Shown here: one piece after another, positions 8,660-16,528 of the stretch | Layout of the letters: each line of letters starts with the position of its first letter | Position numbering within the stretch: position 1 is the first letter of the stretch | Assembly: GCF_900143185.1 (NCBI RefSeq) | Contig: NZ_FSRQ01000002.1 | Span: 62,001 to 126,000, forward strand | From: Chryseobacterium scophthalmum | GTDB taxonomy: Bacteria > Bacteroidota > Bacteroidia > Flavobacteriales > Weeksellaceae | DNA: 64,000 nucleotides | Reading direction: 5' to 3' | Program-made: the position numbers and the translations under genes | The notes under the pieces: generated by a model | Told to the model about the DNA's origin: nothing | What the model saw: only the letters and a program-made list of their open reading frames with translations | The model's database searches: none

Positions 8660-9297
8660 TGAAGAAAATAGCATTAATAACTTTTCTTATTTTATTAATA
8701 GATCAGGCTTCAAAAATTTATATCAAAACAAATTTTAACCTGAATGACAGCATTCCTGTTTTTCCGGGTTTTAAACTGACATTTGTAGAAAATCCGGGCA
8801 TGGCTTATGGTTTTCATTTTGGTGGAATGTTTGGTAAATATTTTTTAGTGATTGTTCGTATTTTCCTGATTGGCGGAATGATCTACCTTTTCAACAAGTG
8901 GCTTAAAAGAGGCGAATCTAATTATCTGATTATCCCAATGTCAATTATTTTTGCCGGAGCTATTGGAAATCTTATTGACGGAATGTTTTATGGTTTAATT
9001 TTCGACAGCGGAATGGTTTACGATGAAAATGTAAATCAGTGGATTGGTTATGGCGGAGTTTCTAAGCTGGTTCCTTTCGGAGAAGGTTATTCTACTTTTA
9101 TGAAAGGCTGTGTTGTTGATATGCTTCACTTTCCTTTGGTTGATTGGTATGTTCCTGAAAGTTGGCCTTTAATTGGTGGAAAACATCTTGAGTTTTTTAA
9201 ATATATCTTTAACGTTGCCGATTCTGCTATTACTATTGGAGCTGCATTGCTTTTAATTTTCAGAAAAAAAGCTTTTCCAAACGGACTTGAGTTCTAA
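8659..9297 (+). CDS. lspA: Lipoprotein signal peptidase (signal peptidase II)
   Basis: The 212-residue inner-membrane aspartyl protease cleaves the signal peptide of diacylglyceryl-modified prolipoproteins. Conserved family blocks are visible: LLIDQASKIYIK (about residues 12-23), VENPGMAYG (about 44-52), GAIGNLIDGMFYG (about 95-107), and the two catalytic aspartates in GCVVDMLHFPL and FNVADSAIT. At 212 residues it is longer than the E. coli enzyme (164); an insertion of about 35 residues between the GNLID block and the first catalytic Asp is usual in Bacteroidota. Several lipoproteins of this window (the Ig-like protein and the serine hydrolase) are its predicted substrates. Confidence 0.95.
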   Translation: MKKIALITFLILLIDQASKIYIKTNFNLNDSIPVFPGFKLTFVENPGMAYGFHFGGMFGKYFLVIVRIFLIGGMIYLFNKWLKRGESNYLIIPMSIIFAGAIGNLIDGMFYGLIFDSGMVYDENVNQWIGYGGVSKLVPFGEGYSTFMKGCVVDMLHFPLVDWYVPESWPLIGGKHLEFFKYIFNVADSAITIGAALLLIFRKKAFPNGLEF

Positions 9298-9402
9298 AAT
9301 ATTTAATATGTAGATTTTTATTGTCTTTTAAAGGACATATTTAATCCCATAATGTTTATCGGTTTTTATGTTGCCAACTCATTGGGATTTCATACTTTTA
9401 TG

Positions 9403-9417
9403 AAACCTTCAAGGTTT
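9403..9417. repeat. Short perfect palindrome upstream of the sanA-like gene
   Basis: AAACCTT, one C, AAGGTTT form a 15-base palindrome ending 8 bases before the ATG at 9426. It could be a repeat remnant or fold near the start codon; there is no proof of either. Confidence 0.4.
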
Positions 9418-9425
9418 AAAAATGT

Positions 9426-10069
9426 ATGAAAAGAATTATAAAAAATATAATCAAAATTTTCCTGCTCCTTTTTGTGGCAGGAATTATTTTTATCATTTGG
9501 TCAAATTTTACCATTAATAATCAGTCAGAAGATTACGTAACGTCTAATATTTCAACTTTACCAAATGAAAAAACAGGACTTCTTTTAGGAACAAGTAAAA
9601 CTTTATCCAACGGAGCACCCAATGCTTATTTCTTCAATCGAATTGAGGCAGCTGCGCAATTATATAAATCAGGAAAAATTCAGAATATCATCGTGAGTGG
9701 TGATAATTCTAAGAAAGATTACAACGAGCCGGAAGAAATGAAAAACGAGCTTATCAAAGCCGGAGTTCCTGCTGATAAAATTTTCGAAGATTTTGCAGGT
9801 TTCAGAACTTTAGATTCTGTGCTTCGTGCAAAAGAGATTTTCGGACAAAATTCTTACATCATTATTTCACAAAGGTTTCACAACGAAAGAGCGGTTTATC
9901 TTGCAAGAAAAACAATATTGAAGCTTGGGGTTACAATGCAGCAGACGTAAATAAATATGCTGGTTTAAAAACCAATGCGAGAGAAAAACTGGCAAGAGCA
10001 AAAGTTTTCTGGGACTTTATGTTTGGTGTAGAGCCGAAGTTTGGTGGGGAGAAGGTTTTGATTCCTTGA
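9426..10069 (+). pseudogene. SanA/YdcF-family membrane protein, frameshifted
   Basis: The first frame (9426-9950) gives 174 residues: one N-terminal transmembrane helix (about 7-25), then the SanA/YdcF (DUF218) domain with GLLLGTSK, NRIEAAAQLYKSGKI, IIVSGDN and IIISQRFHNERAVYLAR. The expected continuation, starting EAWGYNAADVNKYAGLKTNA and ending GGEKVLIP, is in another frame from about 9914 to the TGA at 10069. Adding one A to the A5 run at 9908-9912 restores a 214-residue protein of normal length. SanA in E. coli affects envelope barrier function and vancomycin exclusion at high temperature. A real inactivating mutation, slippage at the A-run or a sequencing error are all possible. Confidence 0.82.
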
Positions 10070-10085
10070 TTTTAATAATTTAATA

Positions 10086-10796
10086 ATGAGCGTCTTCACC
10101 TATCATTTAGTAAAAACAAATTACTTTTCTGCACTTAGAATCCTTTTGTTTCCACCAAAGCCGAGAAACATTTCGGGTTTGATTCACGCAGAAGTTATGA
10201 CAGCGATGACATTAGGCTCTCCTATTCTTTCACCATCCAGGATGTTGATCAGACAAATCGCAATATTTGCTCAATGGGAAAAGGAAAGTGATATCGACAA
10301 TTTTTTAACCAAAAATAATTTAGGAAAAATTCTTGCAAAAGGTTGGCATACGAGATTAACTTTCATGAGAAAATGGGGGAAATTCAATAAATTTGAAATT
10401 CCTGATGAAACAATAGAATTTGAAAATCCAGATTCTCCGGTCGTTGCAGTAACCATTGCCAGAATGAAATTTTTAGAAATTCCAAGATTTATTCATTGGG
10501 GAAGGCCGGTTGAAAAATTGGTACGCGACCATCCAGCAACAACTTTATCTTTAGCTTCTATAAAATTTCCAAATACCGTTTCTACCTTTTCAATTTGGAA
10601 AACGCAGAAAGAAATGACGGATATGGTTCACGGACATAGCAAAGTTCCAAAACCTGAAAGGCACGCCAATGCTATGAAAGAAAGAGAGCGAAAAGATTTT
10701 CATTTCGAATTTACAACCTTGCGTTTCAAACCTATTTCTGAATTTGGTGAATGGAATGGTCGACGCAACATTATTCCAAATCTCAAAAACAATTAA
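10086..10796 (+). CDS. Spheroidene monooxygenase (CrtA)-like protein
   Basis: The 236-residue protein resembles CrtA, the haem-dependent oxygenase that adds keto groups to acyclic carotenoids in purple bacteria. Family-like features are the central PVVAVTIARMKFLEIPRFIHW and the C-terminal block STFSIWKTQKEMTDMVHGHS, followed by HANAMKERERKDFHFEF and RFKPI. His residues in the C-terminal block are candidate haem or metal ligands. No carotenoid gene lies nearby, so the true substrate is unknown and the family name may mislead. It is followed at one base by an unknown gene, suggesting a two-gene unit with it. Confidence 0.7.
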   Translation: MSVFTYHLVKTNYFSALRILLFPPKPRNISGLIHAEVMTAMTLGSPILSPSRMLIRQIAIFAQWEKESDIDNFLTKNNLGKILAKGWHTRLTFMRKWGKFNKFEIPDETIEFENPDSPVVAVTIARMKFLEIPRFIHWGRPVEKLVRDHPATTLSLASIKFPNTVSTFSIWKTQKEMTDMVHGHSKVPKPERHANAMKERERKDFHFEFTTLRFKPISEFGEWNGRRNIIPNLKNN

Positions 10797-10797
10797 A

Positions 10798-11658
10798 ATG
10801 CGGTTCGCTTATCCTATGCAGAAATTTCAGGATTGGGTGACTCAACAATGGGTTATTCTGCGTGGAAGAAAAATTAAGGCAGAAGACTTTCCTTGGTTGA
10901 TGGGTCCATTTGGGAATTTGGACGCAATTGGAAAAGATTTCATCCATCAATTTGCGAAAAAAGAAAACTTAATTATACAAATAAATTCAAATACTAAAGG
11001 CATAATTCCCTCGATGCTAAAGCTTAATTTATCCGAAACAGAATTCTCAAATTTATCAAAAAATGTCATTGCCTTTTATGAAAAAACAGAAAATTACAAC
11101 TTAGATTTTTCTGTAAAATGGCATCCATTTTTTAAATTTTTTGGAATTCTGGTTAATAAATTATTCAGCAATAGAATTAACCAATTGAATATTCCTATCA
11201 AAAATATTGCTGATTCAGAAACTTTAAAAAGCGAAATAATTAATCTCATTGATCCAAAATCGAATGAAATAAAATACACTTTTTGGTTTCGTTCCATTGA
11301 ATCTAGTGGACAAGTTATTTATTCCGGGGTTTACGGAATCAGTAATTTGCCTTCTGGAAAAACCTGTGTAAAAGCTGTTTTTCCTCTGCCTAATGGAAAT
11401 GCAACGGTTTTCATGATTCCAACTGTTGGAGAAAATGGCGAATTGATTTTAGATTCTTCAGGAAAAAAATTTGGCGATGCTGGATTTTATTTTTTACTGA
11501 AAGATTCGAGAGGTGAATATTGGTCGAAATTTATCCGTTCTTTCCGTGATCGATTGATTATAGATTCAGAAAACGACTTAATATCAGCGGAACAAACTCT
11601 AACTCTTTGGCATATAAAGGTTCTCACATTTTATTATAAAATTAAATTGAAGAAATAA
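10798..11658 (+). CDS. Conserved protein of unknown function, partner of the CrtA-like gene
   Basis: I chose the ATG at 10798, one base after the upstream stop, giving 286 residues; an in-frame ATG at 10744 would overlap the CrtA-like gene by 53 bases. The protein has no signal peptide. Visible features are an N-terminal FAYPMQKFQDWVTQQWVILR, an aromatic hydrophobic stretch WHPFFKFFGILVNKLF (about 103-118), and a beta-rich C-terminal half (KYTFWFRSIESSGQVIYSGV, PLPNGNATVFMIP, GDAGFYFLLKD) ending in a basic hydrophobic tail. I do not recognise a family. Tight spacing implies cotranscription with the CrtA-like gene. Confidence 0.75.
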   Translation: MRFAYPMQKFQDWVTQQWVILRGRKIKAEDFPWLMGPFGNLDAIGKDFIHQFAKKENLIIQINSNTKGIIPSMLKLNLSETEFSNLSKNVIAFYEKTENYNLDFSVKWHPFFKFFGILVNKLFSNRINQLNIPIKNIADSETLKSEIINLIDPKSNEIKYTFWFRSIESSGQVIYSGVYGISNLPSGKTCVKAVFPLPNGNATVFMIPTVGENGELILDSSGKKFGDAGFYFLLKDSRGEYWSKFIRSFRDRLIIDSENDLISAEQTLTLWHIKVLTFYYKIKLKK

Positions 11659-11737
11659 TTTAATACAATTTTGCAGCATTTTTTGAACAAGATAGATTCT
11701 AAATTTTCCCTATTTTTGTAGAAATAATTTTAAACAA

Positions 11738-12706
11738 ATGTCAAGAATTCTTACCGGCATACAAGCCACCGGAACACCGCACCTTGGAAACCTTTTGGGT
11801 GCAATTATTCCTGCAGTAGAGCTTTCTAAACAAGCAGGAAACGAATCATTTTTATTCATTGCGAATCTACATTCGTTGACGCAGATTAAAGATGCAAAAG
11901 AACTTAAAAACAACACCTACGAAATTGCTGCGGCTTGGCTTGCTTGCGGACTTGATACCGAAAAAACATTTTTTTACAGACAGAGCGACATCCCTGGAAC
12001 CTGTGAACTTTCTTGGCATTTATCATGTTTTTTTCCTTATCAGAGATTGACTTTAGCACATTCTTTTAAAGATAAAGCAGACCGTTTACAGGATGTAAAT
12101 GCAGGTTTGTTTACCTATCCTATTTTGATGGCTGCAGATATTTTATTATACGACGCAGAAATTGTTCCTGTAGGAAAAGATCAGCTTCAACATTTGGAAA
12201 TTGCACGTGATGTTGCTTCAAGATTCAATAATCAAATGGGTGAAGTTTTGGTTTTACCTCAAGCCGAGTTGCAGGAAGACACCAAATATGTTCCCGGAAT
12301 TGACGGTCATAAAATGTCTAAATCAAGAGGAAACATCATCAATATTTTCTTACCTGAAAAACAATTAAAAAAGCAGGTAATGAGCATCGAAAGTGATTCT
12401 AAATCTCTTGAAGAACCGAAAGATCCTTCTACAGACAAAACTTTTGCGATTTACGAATTGATTGCAACACCTCAACAAACTGAAGAATTAAGAGCAAAAT
12501 ATTTAGCCGGAAATTTCGGTTACGGTCATGCTAAAAAAGAGCTTTTAGATTTAATTCTAACAAGATTTGAAAAAGAAAGAGAATTATTTTCATACTATAT
12601 GAACAATCTTGAAGAGCTTGAAGCAAAACTACAGGAAGGAGCAGCAAAAACAAGAGTAATTGCTACTGAAACTATTAAAAGAGTAAGAGAAAGTTTGGGA
12701 ATTTAA
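11738..12706 (+). CDS. trpS: Tryptophanyl-tRNA synthetase
   Basis: The 322-residue class I synthetase charges tRNA-Trp and acts as a dimer. The HIGH-like motif is TGIQATGTPHLGNLLG (residues 5-20) and the KMSKS loop is GHKMSKSRGN (about 189-198). The GKDQLQH segment (about 146-152) matches the tryptophan/adenylate pocket. Length is normal for bacterial TrpRS. It is monocistronic: an AT-rich leader precedes it and a strong hairpin separates it from the convergent nucleotidase gene. A TATTTTTG box at 11711-11718 could be its -7 element, although no well-spaced TTTG was seen. Confidence 0.97.
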   Translation: MSRILTGIQATGTPHLGNLLGAIIPAVELSKQAGNESFLFIANLHSLTQIKDAKELKNNTYEIAAAWLACGLDTEKTFFYRQSDIPGTCELSWHLSCFFPYQRLTLAHSFKDKADRLQDVNAGLFTYPILMAADILLYDAEIVPVGKDQLQHLEIARDVASRFNNQMGEVLVLPQAELQEDTKYVPGIDGHKMSKSRGNIINIFLPEKQLKKQVMSIESDSKSLEEPKDPSTDKTFAIYELIATPQQTEELRAKYLAGNFGYGHAKKELLDLILTRFEKERELFSYYMNNLEELEAKLQEGAAKTRVIATETIKRVRESLGI

Positions 12707-12728
12707 TTCTGAATTTTCTGATTGATAA

Positions 12729-12762
12729 AGTTTCGGCGGTACCTTTGGTGCCACCGAAACTA
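12729..12762. terminator. Terminator hairpin between convergent genes
   Basis: AGTTTCGG-C-GGTACC pairs with GGTGCC-A-CCGAAACT around a TTT loop, a long stable stem with one internal mismatch and one wobble, followed by ATTTT. It lies between trpS and the convergent nucleotidase. Confidence 0.8.
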
Positions 12763-12776
12763 TTTTAAATAGGTCT

Positions 12777-13472
12777 TTACAAATATTCTTTAATTTGCAA
12801 AAGATGCTTTATCACCTTCAGATTTTCAACTTCTTTATTTTCATTTAAAACATCAAAGAAAATAACATCCATACCGAAATTCTGAGCACCAATAACATCC
12901 GCGATCCAATCATCTCCAATCAGAATACTTTCTTCTTTTTTAGCTTCAGAAAGTCCTAGAGAATACTCAAAAATAGCAGGATTGGGTTTTCTTACTCCAA
13001 CAGAATCTGCGCTTGTAATTGTCTGAAAATAGTGATCAATTCCTGAAAGAATACATTTTCTCTCCGTCATTTCCTGAAAACCGTTTGATATAATATGAAG
13101 CGTATAGTTTTTAGCTTTTAAATAATCTAAAATATATTCTGCGCTTTCAACCAAATGGTTATAATTAAGAATTTTATCTAGGAAATGTTCCTCAAAAAAC
13201 ATCGACAATTCTAAATCATCAATTCCAAAATGTTTGAAAGTATCATAAAAACGATGCTTTCTAAGATATTCTTTATCAATTTCGCCGTCTCTGATCTGTT
13301 CCCAAAGTTTTTCGTTGATCTCATGATATACAGAATGAAATTCTTCAAAATCAATGTTGTATTTTAAAGTAATTTCTTCTTTATCGAAAAGATCTTTGAT
13401 GGTTAGGTAAGCGTTTCTGCGGTGATCCCAAAGCGTATTGTCTAGGTCAAAAAAAATGTGCTGAATTTTCAT
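12777..13472 (-). CDS. YjjG-type HAD nucleotidase
   Basis: The 231-residue haloacid dehalogenase-superfamily phosphatase has motif I FFDLDNTLWD (about residues 6-15), motif II IISNGF (about 111-116), the motif III lysine in GVRKPNPAIF, and motif IV LIGDDWIADVIGA. It is most like the YjjG group, which dephosphorylates non-canonical pyrimidine nucleotides and keeps them out of DNA. The start at 13472 (MKIQHIFFD) is preferred over a start three codons earlier (MCC-), because it places the first strand normally. A TAATTTTG box sits only a few bases upstream, so the transcript may have almost no leader. Confidence 0.86.
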   Translation of the reverse strand: MKIQHIFFDLDNTLWDHRRNAYLTIKDLFDKEEITLKYNIDFEEFHSVYHEINEKLWEQIRDGEIDKEYLRKHRFYDTFKHFGIDDLELSMFFEEHFLDKILNYNHLVESAEYILDYLKAKNYTLHIISNGFQEMTERKCILSGIDHYFQTITSADSVGVRKPNPAIFEYSLGLSEAKKEESILIGDDWIADVIGAQNFGMDVIFFDVLNENKEVENLKVIKHLLQIKEYL

Positions 13473-13493
13473 ACAGCACAAAATTAATGATTT

Positions 13494-13628
13494 TTAATTT
13501 TTTGAAAGATGGTAATGATTTTTTTTAATCTTTACTACTTCAAGATTTTTTGAGAAATTAAGCAAAAAATCAATAGTTTGTTTTTTGGGTTTCAAACTTT
13601 TCATTTTTAAAGAATCGTTATTTTTCAT
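13494..13628 (-). CDS. Small basic conserved-looking protein next to the ECF sigma gene
   Basis: This 44-residue ORF reads MKNNDSLKMKSLKPKKQTID, then a hydrophobic FLLNFSKNLEVVKI and a short tail KKNHYHLSKN. It lies 45 bases downstream of the sigma factor stop and is oriented with it. From memory, similar 40-residue ORFs with a KP-K-TI-FLL-(Y/F)SK core are common in flavobacterial genomes near sigma-70 genes, but I cannot check this. It is too short for confident prediction by composition. Function unknown. Confidence 0.55.
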   Translation of the reverse strand: MKNNDSLKMKSLKPKKQTIDFLLNFSKNLEVVKIKKNHYHLSKN

Positions 13629-13673
13629 AGGCAAAAATTACTTTTTCTTTAAAACGTGAAAAATATTGAATTA

Positions 13674-14261
13674 TTATCTCGTCAAGACAATATTATTTTC
13701 TTCCATTATTTTTCTTAGGTTGATTAGTGCATACCGAACACGCCCCAAAGTCGTATTAATACTCATATCTGTATGGTCTGCAATTTCTTTAAAACTCAAT
13801 CCGTCAAAAAACCTGAGTTTTATCACCTCTTGTTGGTTTTCTGGTAAAAACTGTAACATTTTAAGCAAATCTTCTTGAATCTGAAGACTTACCAATTGAT
13901 CTTCAATATTTTCTGAAGGCTCTCTAATTAAATCGAAAATAGAAAACTCATCATTTTCAAAAGTAGTTTCTGAAACTTTTACATTTTTTGCTTTTGCACG
14001 AAAATAATCGATAATAAGGTTTTGTGCGATTCTTTTTGCCCAAAGAATAAACTTCCCCTCCTCATTGTAACGACCTTCTTTCAGCATTACAATAATCTTG
14101 ATAAAAGTATCCTGGAAAATATCATTTGCCAAATCCTGATCATTTATTTTATACAAAATAAACGTAAACAATTCTCTTTGATGGCGATGTATTAAGGTTG
14201 ACAATGCTTCTTCGTCTCCTTTTTGGTACAGAGAAATTAATAGACTATCTGTTGATTTCAT
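13674..14261 (-). CDS. ECF-type RNA polymerase sigma factor
   Basis: The 195-residue protein has sigma region 2 (ALSTLIHRHQRELFTFILYK, then DQDLANDIFQDTFIKI and KFILWAKRIAQNLIIDYFR) and sigma region 4 (LPENQQEVIKLRFFDGLSFK, EIADHTDMSINTTLGRVRYA), the two-domain plan of extracytoplasmic-function sigma factors. I prefer the start at 14261 (MKSTDSL); an in-frame ATG four codons earlier at 14273 is possible. No anti-sigma factor with a transmembrane helix is encoded next to it; the only linked gene is the 44-residue ORF. Its target promoters cannot be told from here. Confidence 0.92.
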   Translation of the reverse strand: MKSTDSLLISLYQKGDEEALSTLIHRHQRELFTFILYKINDQDLANDIFQDTFIKIIVMLKEGRYNEEGKFILWAKRIAQNLIIDYFRAKAKNVKVSETTFENDEFSIFDLIREPSENIEDQLVSLQIQEDLLKMLQFLPENQQEVIKLRFFDGLSFKEIADHTDMSINTTLGRVRYALINLRKIMEENNIVLTR

Positions 14262-14445
14262 AACTCTTCTCATTATTTTCCGCCGACAAACAATTTCCTG
14301 ACTAGGATCAAGTTAATTTTCAGTTTGCCAAAACAGTATTAGAGTAGAGTATTATCTATAAGCATTCAATTATGCTGTAAATATAAATAAAATTTTAATA
14401 ACTGTTAACTAATTATTAAATATTCTGAAGAATTATTTAAAAAAT

Positions 14446-14934
14446 CTACTTTAACATATCATGTAAGAAGGATGTTGGAATATTTAGTGTGAAATTTACA
14501 TTTACTCCTTTTAATTCTTTACCATTTAAACCAGAATTCCCAACAGGAAAAGCATAACCACCTGTTAAATCTAAGATTCCAAAAAGAGTAACCCCAATCT
14601 TTGGAGCCACATATTTATTCGTTCCCTCAACTCCGGCAAGAAAATAATAAGAATGATAGAAATCTACATTTCTCTCAAAATTAAACAAAATGTCTGCCTG
14701 TAATTTAGGCATTATCGCAAAGTCAGAATTCGCAGATCCCATTAAAGCAGAAGCTCCCAAACGATAAATAACATCGTCATTTTTAAGAAACATCAGTTTC
14801 CCTCCTACTTCACCGAAGCTTTGGTTTTGGTAAACGTATCCCACATTAATCATTTTGTGCACCGTGTACTGCGCTTTTACAAAAGTGCTTACGAAAAATA
14901 GAAAAAGTATAGAGATTGCAAATCGCATATTCAT
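14446..14934 (-). CDS. Exported protein, probable small outer-membrane beta-barrel
   Basis: The 162-residue product has a signal peptide (MRFAISILFLFFVSTFVKAQ), an alternating beta pattern rich in Gly, Phe and Tyr (INVGYVYQNQSFGEVGGKLM, YYFLAGVEGTNKYVAPKIGV) and a predicted final strand NVNFTLNIP. This suggests a small outer-membrane barrel or surface protein. I do not recognise a family. It lies downstream of metK in the same direction but behind the metK terminator, and upstream of nothing close (184 bases to the sigma gene), so it is probably its own unit. Confidence 0.7.
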   Translation of the reverse strand: MNMRFAISILFLFFVSTFVKAQYTVHKMINVGYVYQNQSFGEVGGKLMFLKNDDVIYRLGASALMGSANSDFAIMPKLQADILFNFERNVDFYHSYYFLAGVEGTNKYVAPKIGVTLFGILDLTGGYAFPVGNSGLNGKELKGVNVNFTLNIPTSFLHDMLK

Positions 14935-14956
14935 TGTGAAATATTTAAGTGTAAAA

Positions 14957-14997
14957 ATAAAAAAAACTGCTTTAGCATTTTAATGTTAAAGCAGTTT
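14957..14997 (-). terminator. metK terminator
   Basis: On the minus strand AAACTGCTTTAACATT pairs with AATGCTAAAGCAGTTT (one mismatch), followed by a run of T. It lies 19 bases beyond the metK stop. Confidence 0.88.
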
Positions 14998-15015
14998 CTA
15001 TACCGAAAAGAAGAA

Positions 15016-16296
15016 TTAAATTCCGAAAGCAGATTTAATTTCTTCTACTTTGTCTAATTTCTCCCATGTGAAGAACTCTAAACCTGTAAGAGTCAACTCA
15101 TTTTTATGTCCTTTATTAAAGGTTTTATCAGCAACGAAATGCTCTCTTCCCATGTGTCCGTAAGAAGCGGTTTCTTGGTAGATAGGATTTCTTAATTTTA
15201 AATTTTGCTCGATAGCGTAAGGTCTCAAATCGAAAATTGTAGATACTTTTTTAGCAATTTCTCCATCATTCAAACCTACTTTTGAAGTTCCGTATGTATT
15301 GATGTACAATCCGCAAGGTTCAGCAACACCAATTGCATAAGAAACCTGCACCAAAACTTCGTCAGCAACACCTGCAGCAACTAAGTTTTTAGCAATGTGT
15401 CTTGTAGCATAAGCAGCACTTCTGTCTACTTTTGAAGGATCTTTCCCAGAGAAAGCACCACCTCCGTGAGCTCCTTTTCCACCGTAAGTATCAACGATAA
15501 TCTTTCTTCCTGTAAGACCTGTATCTCCGTGAGGACCTCCGATTACGAATTTCCCTGTAGGATTGATGTGATATTTGATCTGATCATTAAATAAAGCTTT
15601 GATTTCTTCAGTCTGCTGAGCAACAACTCTAGGAATCAAAATTGTTTTAATATCTTCTCTGATTTTGTTTAACATTTCTTCTTCAGCACCGAAGTCGTCA
15701 TGTTGAGTAGAAACCACGATAGAATCAATTCTTACCGGTTTGTGGTCATCAGAATATTCAATTGTTACCTGAGATTTTGCATCTGGACGAAGATATTTGA
15801 TTTCAGAATCTTCTCTTCTGATTGCAGAAAGTTCTTTAAGAATAGTATGCGCCAAATCTAAAGCTAAAGGCATATAGTTTGCCGTTTCATTGGTAGCATA
15901 TCCAAACATCATTCCCTGATCTCCTGCTCCTTGAGCGTTTGCTTTTGTTTCGAAAGTTTCGTCAGCAACTACTCTGTCAACACCTTGGTTGATATCCGGT
16001 GACTGTTCGTGAATCGCAGAAATTACTCCACAAGAATCACCATTAAACATATATTCACCTTTTGTATAACCAATTCCGTTGATTACTTCTCTTGCAATAG
16101 TTTGAACATCTAAATAAGCATCAGATTTTACTTCTCCTGCCAAAACAACCTGTCCTGTTGTAACCAAAGTTTCACAAGCTACTTTTGAAGTTTTGTCGTA
16201 TGCTAAAAAGTTATCGATAAGTGCATCAGAAATCTGATCGGCAATTTTATCCGGATGTCCTTCTGAAACAGATTCAGATGTAAATAAATAAGACAT
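15016..16296 (-). CDS. metK: S-adenosylmethionine synthetase
   Basis: The 426-residue enzyme makes S-adenosylmethionine from methionine and ATP. Signature blocks are all present: [15 protein letters not shown] (about 9-23), the methionine-loop region [12 protein letters not shown], and the glycine-rich [20 protein letters not shown], which is the phosphate-binding P-loop-like signature. It is slightly longer than the E. coli protein (384), as is common in Bacteroidota. The gene has a 135-base leader with a SAM-II aptamer, so the product of the enzyme represses its own synthesis. It is followed by a strong terminator. Confidence 0.98.
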   Translation of the reverse strand: MSYLFTSESVSEGHPDKIADQISDALIDNFLAYDKTSKVACETLVTTGQVVLAGEVKSDAYLDVQTIAREVINGIGYTKGEYMFNGDSCGVISAIHEQSPDINQGVDRVVADETFETKANAQGAGDQGMMFGYATNETANYMPLALDLAHTILKELSAIRREDSEIKYLRPDAKSQVTIEYSDDHKPVRIDSIVVSTQHDDFGAEEEMLNKIREDIKTILIPRVVAQQTEEIKALFNDQIKYHINPTGKFVIGGPHGDTGLTGRKIIVDTYGGKGAHGGGAFSGKDPSKVDRSAAYATRHIAKNLVAAGVADEVLVQVSYAIGVAEPCGLYINTYGTSKVGLNDGEIAKKVSTIFDLRPYAIEQNLKLRNPIYQETASYGHMGREHFVADKTFNKGHKNELTLTGLEFFTWEKLDKVEEIKSAFGI

Positions 16297-16355
16297 ATTA
16301 TTCTTTGTATTTTTTAAGATTAAAAAAAGTGAAGAAAAAATGAATAATTGCCCGG

Positions 16356-16388
16356 AAATGCTAAAAAAGAATTACTGTTTTAGCATTT
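16356..16388 (-). promoter_or_regulatory. Alternative hairpin in the metK leader
   Basis: In the RNA, AAATGCTAAAA (16388-16378) pairs perfectly over 11 bases with TTTTAGCATTT (16366-16356) around an 11-base loop. The 5' arm is the 3' strand of the SAM-II pseudoknot, so hairpin and ligand-bound aptamer cannot coexist. There is no T run after it, so it is not a plain terminator. Confidence 0.7.
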
Positions 16389-16427
16389 TTTTAGAGAGGT
16401 TGCAATCAGGTCAAATTTTTCCTCGTT
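16375..16427 (-). ncRNA. SAM-II riboswitch upstream of metK
   Basis: The RNA has a P1 stem GAGG (16424-16421) with CCTC, an intervening loop containing TTTGACCTGATTGCAA, then TCTAAAAAAATGCTAAAACAG. It matches the SAM-II class: a small H-type pseudoknot with the conserved TTGCA before P1 closes and GCTAAAA near the 3' end. The second helix can form: CTG and GC of the loop pair with CAG and GC of the 3' segment, with U-A in between. The predicted transcription start (about 16434) is just before the aptamer. SAM-II senses S-adenosylmethionine and normally lowers expression when it is bound. Confidence 0.87.
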
Positions 16428-16439
16428 AATAAACGTCTG

Positions 16440-16470
16440 CAAAGTTAAGTACTATTTTTTAATACTCAAA
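16440..16470 (-). promoter_or_regulatory. metK promoter
   Basis: On the minus strand TTTG (16470-16467), a 19-base spacer and TAACTTTG (16447-16440) match the Bacteroidota consensus exactly. The predicted start lies just ahead of the SAM-II aptamer. Confidence 0.8.
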
Positions 16471-16528
16471 AACTTTTGTCGATTATTATATTTTTATTGA
16501 AACATGCTTTAAACGTCCCTCAATTCTG

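Noticed and set aside
10744..10797. Upstream ATG at 10744 as start of the unknown gene after the CrtA-like gene
   Set aside because: It would overlap the upstream coding region by 53 bases in another frame; the ATG at 10798, directly after the stop, is more likely.
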